From: Photobacterium aphoticum
GTDB lineage: Bacteria; Pseudomonadota; Gammaproteobacteria; Enterobacterales; Vibrionaceae
Assembly: GCF_001029435.1 (NCBI RefSeq)
Contig: NZ_LDOV01000003.1
Coordinates: forward strand, 1-64,000
Reading direction: 5' to 3'
Length of the DNA stretch: 64,000 nt
Shown here: in pieces, positions 1 through 9,055 of the stretch
Layout: every line of letters begins with the position of its first letter
Numbering within the stretch: position 1 is the first letter of the stretch
Notes under the pieces: model-generated
What the model was told of the DNA's origin: nothing
Databases searched by the model: none
What the model saw: the letters and a program-made list of their open reading frames with translations, nothing else
Translations under genes and position numbers: made by a program

Positions 1-36
1 CTTAACTGATCGGCATTAGTGTAAACATCCCATTTT

Positions 37-990
37 TTAGTAGCACCCTAAATTAGAGTTTTCCAAGTGTTCTAACTTAGTCAGGTATTCCCATGGCGTC
101 AGATCATTTAACACACCGTGTGGTCGTTCATCGTTGTATTCAATGAACCATTTTTCGGTCAGTTCTCGTACTTCATTCTGTGTTTTGAAGACATACATAT
201 TGAGTATTTCGTCGCGGTAAGTGCGATTAAATCGTTCAACATATGAGTTATGTGTTGGTGTGCCGGGGTTGATGAACTCTAGTTGGATTTGATGCTGCTC
301 TGCCCATTCAGCTAACGTAGACGATATGAATTCAGGCCCGTTATCCATCCGTAGCTTGTTGGGGTAACCACGCCAAGCAACAATCCGCTCTAATACTATT
401 ACCACTCGAGGAACGGGTAAATTCTGGTCAATCTCAATCGCCAACACATCTCGATTAAAGTCATCGATAACATTGAAGGTTCTAAAACGTCTTCCGCACA
501 TAAGTGAATCACTCATAAAGTCCATTAACCAATATTGATTAATGCTTGCTGGCACACACAGAGGTTCAGGGTAGCGAGTCGGTAAACGCTTCTTACCTCG
601 ACGACGTTTATTCAGTTTGATATCACAATAGATACGGTGTACGCGCCTGTGATTCCAGCGATGTCCACTAAGTTTTAGTATTATTAACAGCTGACTAAAA
701 ACCATAAGCAGGATAACGTTTAACACCATCCTGCAACTCAACAATAACAGCATCATTGCGATGCTTGTCAGGTTGATAACGGTAAAGTGAATCACTAATA
801 CCAACGATTCGACAAGCTCTTTCTGTCGTTTCACATCAGAGGCTTCCATACCTCCGTATTTTGATTTCCAATTGTAATAGGTGGCGTCAGAGATGCCATA
901 CTCGCGGCAAACCTCTCTCACCAATCTATCGGCTTGAACTTCCTTCAGGGTCTTGACGATCTGAGTTTTTGTATATCGTGATCTTTTCAT
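37..990 (-). pseudogene. IS3-family (IS407-group-like) transposase, decayed
   Basis: The frame reads as one 317-residue protein but is a rearranged OrfA/OrfB pair. Residues 1-59 are a normal OrfA start with a helix-turn-helix (motif CREYGISDATYYNWKSKYGG). Residues about 100-317 are an OrfB integrase core with a DDE set at D157 (MDFMSD), D216 (MDNGPE) and E252 (ERFNR). Residues about 60-98 make no sense in this frame, but the neighbouring frame gives the OrfB-like string VGISDSLYRYQPDKHR and ends near YPAYGF. So the end of OrfA and the start of OrfB are deleted at about position 813, and a second frame change sits near 696. The product should be inactive. I could not define the terminal inverted repeats, and the element may run past the window start. 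Confidence 0.85.
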
Positions 991-1159
991 CAGCGTTCTC
1001 CGTTTTGTCCAGTTTAATTCGGAGAACTCTATTTGGGAATGCCACTAGAATAGTGGGATGATAACAATGGTCCCCGCCTGCCATTGAAGTTGATTTATCT
1101 ATCTTCATGACAAGCATCTTATTTATTAAAAACATTGATGCTGAACCATACAAATTTCA

Positions 1160-1190
1160 GACACAAAAAAACGGGCCTTTCGGCCCGTTT
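1160..1190 (-). terminator. Rho-independent terminator of tdh
   Basis: A 9-bp stem (AAACGGGCC at 1169-1177 with 1182-1190, four-base loop) is followed on the minus strand by a run of T. It lies just downstream of tdh. Confidence 0.85.
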
Positions 1191-1223
1191 CTCATTTATG
1201 CATGTTTTCCGTGTAACGGGGAA

Positions 1224-2255
1224 TTATTCCCAATCCAGGATCACTTTGCCTGACATACCTGAACGCATCACATCAAAGCCTGCTTGGAAGTCATCAATCT
1301 TGTAGTGGTGCGTGATGATTGGTGTGAGATCCAGACCAGATTGGATCAGAGACGCCATCTTGTACCAGGTTTCAAACATTTCACGACCGTAGATACCTTT
1401 GATCACCAAGCCTTTGAAGATCACTTGGTTCCAGTCGATACCCATGTCTGATGGTGGAATGCCCAGCAGTGCAATACGGCCACCGTGGTTCATGGTTTTC
1501 AGCATAGAGTTGAATGCAGATGGGTTACCTGACATTTCAAGGCCCACATCGAAACCTTCTGTCATGCCCAGATCGGCCATCACATCTTCCAGCTTCTCTT
1601 CTGCCACATTAACCGCACGGGTTACGCCCATCTTGCGCGCAAGATCCAAACGGTATTCGTTCACGTCAGTGATCACAACGTGACGTGCACCTACGTGTTT
1701 TGCTACCGCTGCCGCCATGATGCCAATTGGGCCAGCACCGGTGATCAGCACGTCTTCACCCACTAGGTCGAAAGACAGCGCAGTGTGTACGGCATTACCG
1801 AACGGGTCAAAGATAGACGCTAGGTCATCAGAGATACCTTCAGGGATCTTAAATGCGTTGAACGCAGGGATTACCAGGTATTCAGCAAACGCACCTTCGC
1901 GGTTTACGCCCACACCGATAGTGTTACGGCACAGGTGAGTACGGCCGCCACGACAGTTACGGCAGTGACCACAAGTGATGTGACCTTCGCCAGATACGCG
2001 GTCGCCAATTGCAAAGCCACGCACTTCCTGACCAATCGCAACCACTTCACCCACGTATTCGTGGCCCACAACCATAGGCGTAGGAATCGTCTTTTGTGAC
2101 CACTCATCCCAGTTGTAGATGTGTACGTCGGTACCACAGATCGCGGTCTTCTTGATTTTGATCAGGATGTCGTTGTGACCCATTTCAGGTTTATCAACCT
2201 CGGTCATCCAGATGCCTTCTTCAGGCTTTAGCTTTGATAGTGCTTTAATTTTCAT
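1224..2255 (-). CDS. tdh: L-threonine 3-dehydrogenase
   Basis: Oxidises L-threonine to 2-amino-3-ketobutyrate with NAD+, the first step of threonine breakdown to glycine, in the cytosol. The 343-residue length fits the zinc-dependent medium-chain dehydrogenase family. Catalytic zinc ligands are visible as C40 (AICGTD) and H65/E66 (VVGHE). The structural zinc site is the set C95, C98, C101, C109. A Rossmann motif GAGPIG lies near residue 173. The gene follows kbl on the same strand after 142 bases, so the two steps are probably co-transcribed. A terminator follows. Start chosen at the ATG giving the conserved MKIKALSKL opening. Confidence 0.97.
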   Translation of the reverse strand: MKIKALSKLKPEEGIWMTEVDKPEMGHNDILIKIKKTAICGTDVHIYNWDEWSQKTIPTPMVVGHEYVGEVVAIGQEVRGFAIGDRVSGEGHITCGHCRNCRGGRTHLCRNTIGVGVNREGAFAEYLVIPAFNAFKIPEGISDDLASIFDPFGNAVHTALSFDLVGEDVLITGAGPIGIMAAAVAKHVGARHVVITDVNEYRLDLARKMGVTRAVNVAEEKLEDVMADLGMTEGFDVGLEMSGNPSAFNSMLKTMNHGGRIALLGIPPSDMGIDWNQVIFKGLVIKGIYGREMFETWYKMASLIQSGLDLTPIITHHYKIDDFQAGFDVMRSGMSGKVILDWE

Positions 2256-2397
2256 TGTGTTTTCTCACTGCTGCCCCGCGCAATGCGAAGCAAAGAAATC
2301 TGTCATGTGTTTTTCGCGTTAAACAAACGCATTCATCTCAATGCTATGTTCGCCGGCTAAGTGATAAAAACGCCAGCGAACGCAGCATGATGATGAA

Positions 2398-3591
2398 TTA
2401 GATGATGCCCATGTCCTGGCCAACTTCGATGAACACATCGATCGCACGATCAAGTTGTTCACGGCTGTGTGCAGCTGACATTTGTGTACGGATACGCGCC
2501 TGACCTTTTGGTACCACAGGGAATGAGAAACCTACCACGTAGATGCCTTTCTCCAGTGCGCGCTCAGCAAATTCTGCTGCTACTTTTGCATCACCCAGCA
2601 TGATTGGAATGATCGCGTGATCCGCACCGCCCATGGTGAAGCCTGCGCCTTCCATACGTGTACGGAAGTGTGCCGCGTTTGCCCATAGTTGGTCTCGCAG
2701 TGCACCGCTTTCTGCCAGCAGATCCAGCACGCGTAGAGACGCAGAAACAATCGCAGGTGCCACAGAGTTAGAGAACAGGTACGGACGAGAACGCTGACGC
2801 AACCAGTCAATCACTTCTTTCTTACCAGAAGTATAACCGCCTGACGCACCGCCCATGGCTTTACCTAGGGTACCGGTGATGATGTCGATACGCTCAATCA
2901 CGTCATGGTATTCATGTGTACCGCGACCGTTCGCGCCCATGAAGCCGACTGCGTGAGAGTCATCAACCATAACCAGTGCGTTGTACTTGTCCGCCAAGTC
3001 ACAGATCGCTGGCAGGTTAGCCACTACGCCGTCCATTGAGAATACGCCGTCAGTCACGATCAACGTGTGACGTGCGCCAGCTTCTTTAGCGGCGATCAGC
3101 TGTGCTTCTAGCTCTTCCATGTTGTTGTTCGCGTAACGGAAGCGCTTCGCTTTACACAGACGTACGCCGTCGATGATAGATGCGTGGTTCAGGGCATCAG
3201 AGATGATTGCATCTTCTGCGTCCAGGATGGTTTCAAACAGGCCGGTGTTCGCATCGAAGCACGAGGTGTAAAGAATCGTGTCTTCCATGCCCAGGAATGT
3301 AGAAAGCTTTTGTTCTAGCTCTTTGTGCGCGTCTTGTGTACCACAGATGAAACGAACAGAGGCCATGCCGAAGCCGTGCTCATCCATACCCGCTTTCGCT
3401 GCTTCAATCAGCTCAGGGTGGTTAGCCAGACCCAAATAGTTGTTTGCACAGAAGTTCAATACTTCTACGCCCGTATTGATAGACACAGACGCTTTCTGTG
3501 CCGATGTGATCACGCGTTCAGATTTGTAAAGACCTTCAGCTTTTACTTCTTCTAATTGCTGATTGATTTGAGCGTAAAATGCAGCAGACAT
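2398..3591 (-). CDS. kbl: 2-amino-3-ketobutyrate CoA ligase (glycine C-acetyltransferase)
   Basis: PLP enzyme that splits 2-amino-3-ketobutyrate with CoA into glycine and acetyl-CoA, the step after threonine dehydrogenase. It has 397 residues, the usual length. The PLP lysine is K244 in [10 protein letters not shown], and D210 with H213 (VDDSHAVG) bind the cofactor as in other alpha-oxoamine synthases. It is the first gene of the kbl-tdh pair and diverges from a LysR-type gene across 183 bases, which makes that regulator a candidate controller; no operator was identified. Confidence 0.97.
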   Translation of the reverse strand: MSAAFYAQINQQLEEVKAEGLYKSERVITSAQKASVSINTGVEVLNFCANNYLGLANHPELIEAAKAGMDEHGFGMASVRFICGTQDAHKELEQKLSTFLGMEDTILYTSCFDANTGLFETILDAEDAIISDALNHASIIDGVRLCKAKRFRYANNNMEELEAQLIAAKEAGARHTLIVTDGVFSMDGVVANLPAICDLADKYNALVMVDDSHAVGFMGANGRGTHEYHDVIERIDIITGTLGKAMGGASGGYTSGKKEVIDWLRQRSRPYLFSNSVAPAIVSASLRVLDLLAESGALRDQLWANAAHFRTRMEGAGFTMGGADHAIIPIMLGDAKVAAEFAERALEKGIYVVGFSFPVVPKGQARIRTQMSAAHSREQLDRAIDVFIEVGQDMGII

Positions 3592-3774
3592 GATGTTCCT
3601 CTCAAGATTCTTTTATTGCCGATGTGATTTTCACTCTTAAAATTCTTACCACATCAGGCCAAGCATAATTCCATTAAACAGTTTATGTTCATTTCACTGG
3701 ATTTAGTCGGTAATCATTTTAATCAAAGCGAATTCAGACTATTATCCCCTCTCCTGGAAAAGGACTCGTGAACC

Positions 3775-4698
3775 ATGAACACAAATAAACTCATTGCCCT
3801 TATGCCAGAATTGGCGGTCTTTAAAATCGTCGTGGATGAAGGCAGCTTTACCGCTGCAGCCAAGAAGCTGGGCGTAACCCCTTCCGCCCTGAGTAAACAG
3901 CTTTCTCGCCTTGAACATACCCTGTCTGCCAAGCTGCTTGAACGCACCACCCGTAAGCTGGTGATCACCGAATCCGGCAAGGGGATTTACAACCAGTGCT
4001 GTACCCTGCTGGAAGCCACCAAACAAGCGGTGGAGTTCACCAGTTCTGAACATGCCGTGCCTTCTGGTTCGCTCACGGTCGCTGCACCCAAAGCGTTTTT
4101 GAGCATTGTGTTGCAACCGATGGTCAAGCCCTTCCTGACCCAATACCCGGACATTGAACTCAAACTCAAAGCCACCGATGGCGAGATTGATTTGATCTCT
4201 GAAGGCATTGATGTGGTGTTTCGCTTAACAGAGAAGCCGACCGAAGGCTTAGTGGTGAAACACATGGGGAAAGTCAGCCTGCGTTTGTGTGCCAGCCCAG
4301 ACTATTTGGCAGAACGCGGCACGCCGGTTCACCCAACAGATCTGCGTCAGCATGATTGTCTGTATTTGGGGGAAACCACCACGGATCACATCTGGGATTT
4401 CGTGAAAGACAATGAAGCCCACACCGTTGCGGTAAAAGGCCGTTATGCGGTGAATCACTCCCAAATGCGTTTGAAAGGCGTGATTGACGGTTTTGGCATT
4501 GGTATTTTCCCTGATTTTGTTATCAAACAAGCACTCGCCGACGGCCAAGTGCAACCGGTACTGGCGGACTGGACGATTAAAGGGAACTACCAAGGTGATA
4601 TCGCGTTGCAGTTTGCGCAGACCAAGTTCATGCCTGCCCGTTTACGCGTGTTTATTGATTATGTGACGGCGCACCTGTCTGAGTATACCGTTTCCTAA
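3775..4698 (+). CDS. LysR-family transcriptional regulator
   Basis: A 307-residue LysR-type regulator. The winged helix-turn-helix covers about residues 12-68 (GSFTAAAKKLGVTPSALSKQ), and the rest is a periplasmic-binding-like effector domain from about residue 95. It is divergent from kbl, the usual arrangement for a LysR regulator of an adjacent operon, so control of threonine catabolism is plausible. The inducer cannot be read from sequence. Start chosen at ATG 3775, preceded by an AGGAAAAGG-like purine tract. Confidence 0.9.
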   Translation: MNTNKLIALMPELAVFKIVVDEGSFTAAAKKLGVTPSALSKQLSRLEHTLSAKLLERTTRKLVITESGKGIYNQCCTLLEATKQAVEFTSSEHAVPSGSLTVAAPKAFLSIVLQPMVKPFLTQYPDIELKLKATDGEIDLISEGIDVVFRLTEKPTEGLVVKHMGKVSLRLCASPDYLAERGTPVHPTDLRQHDCLYLGETTTDHIWDFVKDNEAHTVAVKGRYAVNHSQMRLKGVIDGFGIGIFPDFVIKQALADGQVQPVLADWTIKGNYQGDIALQFAQTKFMPARLRVFIDYVTAHLSEYTVS

Positions 4699-5048
4699 AT
4701 ACAGGCTCTTAAATTCCGGCTTTTAAATACAGCCACGCAATCACTCATTCGTCGCACTGGTAGTCAGTCGCCAGTGCTAGCCCCTAATATCACCTTCTCT
4801 CACTTCGCTATCCTTGCCCTTTTCCGCCCGTACACTGCCTGCATTCTACGTTTTTCCTACTGGCTTCTCGTACTGGGTTATACTTCCTATGACGTAAAAC
4901 ACAGAATAAGACACCGTCTCGGTTTTGATCCAATTTGACAGGATAGTCGTTAGTTATGGATGTAATGCGCATTCGCTCTGCCTTAGCCGGTTGACGAATG
5001 GCCCAACATCTCACACTCCCTTACCGCTCTCTAAGTAAGGTAACGACG
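4699..5048. other. Gene-free stretch between LysR gene and DUF4174 gene
   Basis: No convincing gene in 350 bases. The motif TAAATACAG occurs twice, at 4696-4704 and 4724-4732. A TTGACA hexamer is present at 4935-4940, but no good -10 follows at the right distance. Confidence 0.5.
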
Positions 5049-5510
5049 ATGAAATATTGGCGAACACTGACACTTGTTTTGACCCTTTCTCTTGGCACCG
5101 TCGGCATGGCTGGCACGGCACAAGCCTATCCGATGGATTCCATCCACTGGAATCACCGCAGCATTCTGTTCTTCGCACCGGCACATGATCAGCATGTGAA
5201 AACCTTTGTGAAAGAAACCCTGATGAATAACTGTCAGCTTCAGGAGCGCGATATCAAAGTTATCGTGATCACCCAAGACGGTTATTACAAGCCAGAGAAC
5301 CTCTTCAGCCCTGAAGAAATCAACATGCTGACCCAAAAATACCGCATTGCGACTGACAGCCACACCGCTGTGCTGGTTGGGAAAGACGGGTTAGAAAAAC
5401 ACCGCTGGGGAGAAGAGACCAACTGGCAGTACATCACGTCGCTGATTGATCGTATGCCGTTGCGGATCAAAGAGATGGCTTATTCACCGAACAGCCGTTG
5501 TTCCATTTAG
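5049..5510 (+). CDS. Secreted DUF4174-like protein
   Basis: A 153-residue protein of unknown function. Start taken at ATG 5049, preceded by AAGGTAACG, because this places a clean signal peptide at residues 1-26 ending AGTAQA before YPMD; an earlier in-frame ATG at 4998 would bury it. The mature part resembles DUF4174 proteins, which look like degenerate thioredoxin folds (RSILFFAPAHD, then VIVITQDGYYK, then AVLVGKDGLEKHRWG). The CxxC redox motif is absent. It is probably periplasmic. It stands alone, 197 bases before malZ. Confidence 0.75.
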   Translation: MKYWRTLTLVLTLSLGTVGMAGTAQAYPMDSIHWNHRSILFFAPAHDQHVKTFVKETLMNNCQLQERDIKVIVITQDGYYKPENLFSPEEINMLTQKYRIATDSHTAVLVGKDGLEKHRWGEETNWQYITSLIDRMPLRIKEMAYSPNSRCSI

Positions 5511-5707
5511 CTCAGGGGTATTCAGAGCCCATTGCCTTTCTCGCATACACTGACAGAGCCGGCTTCCCTTGGCCGCATGCTCACTCTACGCCCCTTGCTA
5601 CGCCTCTAATTTTTGGTCAGGGAGGATTCTCTTTATTGCCAAAAACAGTATGGTAGAAATGGTTCGTACTTCTCCCATAATCCAATGACGTTATAGGCAA
5701 TAAAACA

Positions 5708-7579
5708 ATGACCAATAAGCCATTTTTCTATCACGGACAAGACCCGAACTGGGTGACGGTTCGTGACAATAACAACAGTGAACAACAACTCCACCTCACT
5801 CTCGTCAGTGAAGCCGACACGCTGATTTCCACCATTTTTGTTCGTTGTGATCCTGACAACGAAGAAGAGTTGATCGAAATGACGCGCGGCGAGACACTCA
5901 ATCGCCTGCAATACTGGCATGCAGCCATTCCCGTCAACGAAGACCAACCTATCACCCACTACTGTTTTAAGATCATGCAAAACAGTCGTCAGTGGTGGTT
6001 GCACGGCAATGGCGTCAGCCCACGCGTTCCCGGGCGAGAAGCGCACTTCAAATACAACCGCGTCCACCAGCCACCGGCGTGGATGCAATCTCAAGTCTTC
6101 TACCAAATTTTTCCGGACCGCTTCCACAATGGCGATCCGTCTATCAGCGTGAAAACCGATGAATACTGCCTGCGCGGTAACGAACGCCCGACCATTGCGC
6201 TGCCGTGGGGCCATCCGGTTTCTGAACACGGCCAGAATGGTCCGAATGAATTCTTTGGCGGCGACATTAAAGGCATTCACGACAAGCTGGATTACCTGCA
6301 AGATCTCGGCGTCACGGCCCTGTATCTAAACCCGATTTTTACCGCGCCAAGTAACCATAAATACGACACCACCGACTACCGCAATATCGACCCACATTTG
6401 GGCACCAATGCGCAGTTTGCGGACATGGTGGCCGACCTGCACCAACGTGACATGAAGATCATGCTCGATGCGGTATACAACCACACCTCCGTTGATCACC
6501 CTTGGTTTGACCGCTACGGCAGACAAACCGAGCACAAAGGTGCCTTTAATCATCCCGATTCTCCATACCGTGATTTTTACCAATTCACTGGCGATACGAA
6601 TGACTACATCGGTTGGAAAGGCATTGATAGCCTGCCGAAGCTGAATTTCTCGAATCCCGAAGTGCAGGATTACATTTACGCTGGCGATGATGCGGTGATC
6701 AAATCCTGGCTGCGTCCACCGTATAACATTGATGGCTGGCGTTTCGATGTGATCCATATGCTGGGCGAAGGCAAAGGCGCGAAGAACAACGCGCACTATG
6801 TGAAAGCCTTCCGCGAGTCAGCAAAGTCGGTCAATCCGGATTGCTTCATTCTGGGTGAACACTTCTTTGAAGCGACCTCTTGGCTGCATGGCGATCAAGA
6901 AGACGGCGCAATGAACTACTACGGGTTCGCGCACCCGCTGCGTGCCTTCTTTGCCCATCAAGACATCAGTTACCACAACTGTCAGATTGATGCGGAAGTG
7001 TTAGTGGAATGGCTTAACGAAGCACGTAGCAAAGTGCCTTGGTTGAACCAACTGTCTCAGCTCAACCAGTTGGACAGCCATGACACCATGCGTTTCCTCA
7101 CCCTGCTTGATGGCGATACAGATACCATGAAGCTGGCCTTGTTGATGCTGTTTACTTATGTCGGCACGCCGTGTGTGTATTACGGCACAGAAGTAGCATT
7201 AGAAGGCGGACAAGATCCGGATAACCGCCGTTGCTTCCCGTGGGAACGCACCGAAACCGCTCACCCGATGTTTGATTATGTGCAACAGCTGATCAAGCAA
7301 CGTAAGCAGTCAAAAGCACTACAGTCGGGCAGCATTCAGTGGTTATACGCCGAGCATCAGCAATTGGCCTTTGCCCGCAGCTACGGGGATGAACAGCAGA
7401 TCTGTATCATCAACAACAGCCAATATGCGAAGACTTTGTCTATCCCGATGTGGCAAATCGGCCTGCATAACGCCAATGTGGTCGACGGCTTTACCCGCGA
7501 TGAGTGGGAAGTGAAAGATGGCATCCTGACCCTGACGTTAGCAGGCAAAGAAGGCATGTTGTTGTCGGTAAGGGCGTGA
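5708..7579 (+). CDS. malZ: Maltodextrin glucosidase
   Basis: Glycoside hydrolase family 13 enzyme that removes glucose from the reducing end of maltodextrins in the cytosol. It has 623 residues, slightly longer than E. coli MalZ. An N-terminal beta domain covers about residues 1-115, then the catalytic barrel from QVFYQIFPDRF. The catalytic triad is visible: D347 (GWRFDVIH), E384 (LGEHFF) and D459 (LDSHDT). The last 80 residues form the usual C-terminal beta domain. No other maltose genes are adjacent. A neopullulanase or cyclomaltodextrinase activity is possible within this subfamily, but overall order fits MalZ best. Confidence 0.9.
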   Translation: MTNKPFFYHGQDPNWVTVRDNNNSEQQLHLTLVSEADTLISTIFVRCDPDNEEELIEMTRGETLNRLQYWHAAIPVNEDQPITHYCFKIMQNSRQWWLHGNGVSPRVPGREAHFKYNRVHQPPAWMQSQVFYQIFPDRFHNGDPSISVKTDEYCLRGNERPTIALPWGHPVSEHGQNGPNEFFGGDIKGIHDKLDYLQDLGVTALYLNPIFTAPSNHKYDTTDYRNIDPHLGTNAQFADMVADLHQRDMKIMLDAVYNHTSVDHPWFDRYGRQTEHKGAFNHPDSPYRDFYQFTGDTNDYIGWKGIDSLPKLNFSNPEVQDYIYAGDDAVIKSWLRPPYNIDGWRFDVIHMLGEGKGAKNNAHYVKAFRESAKSVNPDCFILGEHFFEATSWLHGDQEDGAMNYYGFAHPLRAFFAHQDISYHNCQIDAEVLVEWLNEARSKVPWLNQLSQLNQLDSHDTMRFLTLLDGDTDTMKLALLMLFTYVGTPCVYYGTEVALEGGQDPDNRRCFPWERTETAHPMFDYVQQLIKQRKQSKALQSGSIQWLYAEHQQLAFARSYGDEQQICIINNSQYAKTLSIPMWQIGLHNANVVDGFTRDEWEVKDGILTLTLAGKEGMLLSVRA

Positions 7580-7598
7580 GTACGCAACTAACCATCAA

Positions 7599-7626
7599 AA
7601 CGGCTTCCTTCTGGAGGCCGTTTTTT
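7599..7626 (+). terminator. Terminator of malZ
   Basis: An 11-bp stem (AAACGGCTTCC with GGAGGCCGTTT, one G-T pair), loop TTCT, followed by six T. It lies 20 bases after the malZ stop. Confidence 0.9.
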
Positions 7627-8021
7627 CATCCAGACAATCAACAACCAGAAAACTATCAACCAAAAAACCAGCAACCAGATCCATTCGCTTACCTCGCACA
7701 TCGCAGCCGTGATGCTGTTACCTTAAGGCTACCCCTGAGGACGGCGCCTTGATAGCAATACTTGATACCAGCGCCTTGATAACAGGACCACGACCACACG
7801 AAAACAAGGCGGCATACCTGGCACATTTTCATAAAAATCGTGCCAATATGAGTTTCTTAACCCTGTCTCAGTACGAATCTCATCCATGAGAGCAAGAAAA
7901 TGATAGTTTTTCAGTCACTTATTTATTTCTGATTTTTATCCCTATTATTCATCAAAAAACTTTCCATTCTTGAAATATGCTTACTTTGTGCTTCAGAAAT
8001 AATTATAACGAGGTTCCTAAT
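7627..8021. other. Gene-free stretch before lipoprotein gene
   Basis: Apart from the short CAACCA repeats nothing recognisable is seen. The last 120 bases are AT-rich and may contain the promoter of the lipoprotein gene. Confidence 0.5.
7641..7681 (+). repeat. Degenerate CAACCA-type repeat
   Basis: Just after the malZ terminator the sequence repeats short CAACCAG/CAACCAA units (AACAACCAG, ATCAACCAA, CAGCAACCAG). It resembles the AACCAAG repeat near 47 kb. Confidence 0.5.
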
Positions 8022-8699
8022 ATGATTAGGCCAGCGCTAACCGTAATGACTACTGCTTTATTAATTGCCTGTGGTGGCGGCTCCAGCGACAGTCCGGAAC
8101 CCACAATTGTATCCATGGATGATATCAGTGTTAGAAAGATTGGGATTGATTTAGTCAATATTGCTAATGAGCCGGTTGATTTTTATATTCGAGAAAACGG
8201 TGATAGCAACCCACTATTTGATGATGGTAACCAAGTGTCGTCGAATCCTAATTACGATAATCAGTACCATGGCATTAGTTGGACATCTGCCGCCCCCATG
8301 CGTATTGATATTGGTATTCAAGACACCAACTCACAAACGATACAAACTGAAGTGAATGATGTGGTGTTGAATGATACAGAGAAGCTGTGGGCTATTGCTT
8401 GGCAGGATGGCGGTGAGCTCACGCTATCTACCGATGTAGAGCTGCCTGCGCCATTAGAAGATAAGTACCGGATTCGTGTGTTTTCTATCGCCGATACCTG
8501 GGTACAAATTATCTCAACCTTTGTCTCTACATCAGAAGTCAAAAAAGGCACCTTTTCGCCTCACATGACCATTGAAAACTGTAGCGGTGAATTATATCTC
8601 GGGGCGAACCCGACAGATATATGTGATTTAGATATCGGGAAATCGTATCTTTTGATTGTAAACGGGGAAGATCTGTTGTTAGCAGCAGAAGAAAAATAA
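8022..8699 (+). CDS. Predicted lipoprotein, unknown function
   Basis: A 225-residue protein with a type II signal peptide: ATG 8022, short hydrophobic stretch, lipobox LLIAC with C17, then GGGSS, typical of a flexible lipoprotein tether. An in-frame ATG at 7977 would put 15 polar residues ahead and lacks a ribosome site, whereas ACGAGG precedes 8022. The rest is acidic, beta-rich in pattern, with two late cysteines (ENCSGE and DICDLD) that could pair. I do not recognise the family. The gene and its flanks are more AT-rich than the neighbours, which suggests later acquisition. Confidence 0.75.
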   Translation: MIRPALTVMTTALLIACGGGSSDSPEPTIVSMDDISVRKIGIDLVNIANEPVDFYIRENGDSNPLFDDGNQVSSNPNYDNQYHGISWTSAAPMRIDIGIQDTNSQTIQTEVNDVVLNDTEKLWAIAWQDGGELTLSTDVELPAPLEDKYRIRVFSIADTWVQIISTFVSTSEVKKGTFSPHMTIENCSGELYLGANPTDICDLDIGKSYLLIVNGEDLLLAAEEK

Positions 8700-8978
8700 C
8701 AATAAATAATAATACTAATAAAAAGTAAGACAATAAGAGCAAAAATAAGAAAGAGTAATATTCGGGAATTGAACGAGGAATAATAATACTAAAACCTCAC
8801 GCGCTTTATCTTTATATCGCAAGGAACGTCTACAACAATAACGTATGTCGATGGAGTTTTGTGCTTTACACGTTGTGTAAATTGGGGGAACCAACACTCT
8901 ATCTTCCGAACGGTGACCATAATAATAAACCAATCGGATTCAGGGCAAACGCAACAATATCGTAGGCAGCGGTGGCAA
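8700..8978. other. AT-rich gene-free stretch
   Basis: No gene seen. A purine and AT-rich tract holds the direct repeat AATAATAATACTAA at about 8707 and again at about 8780. The fru terminator follows. Confidence 0.5.
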
Positions 8979-9013
8979 AAAGCCCCGGCATTCAGTATGC
9001 CGGGGCTTCTTTT
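8979..9013 (-). terminator. Terminator of the fruBKA operon
   Basis: An 11-bp stem (AAGCCCCGGCA with TGCCGGGGCTT, 7-base loop) flanked by A and T runs. On the minus strand it ends in a T tract downstream of fruA; it may also stop plus-strand transcription. Confidence 0.9.
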
Positions 9014-9055
9014 CTTTTACTCACTGACAATCGTTGTCAGTGACTCACCGTGTGA

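Noticed and set aside
926..1153. Minus-strand open frame of 75 codons
   Set aside because: Overlaps the transposase start, lacks a ribosome site and has no protein-like pattern.
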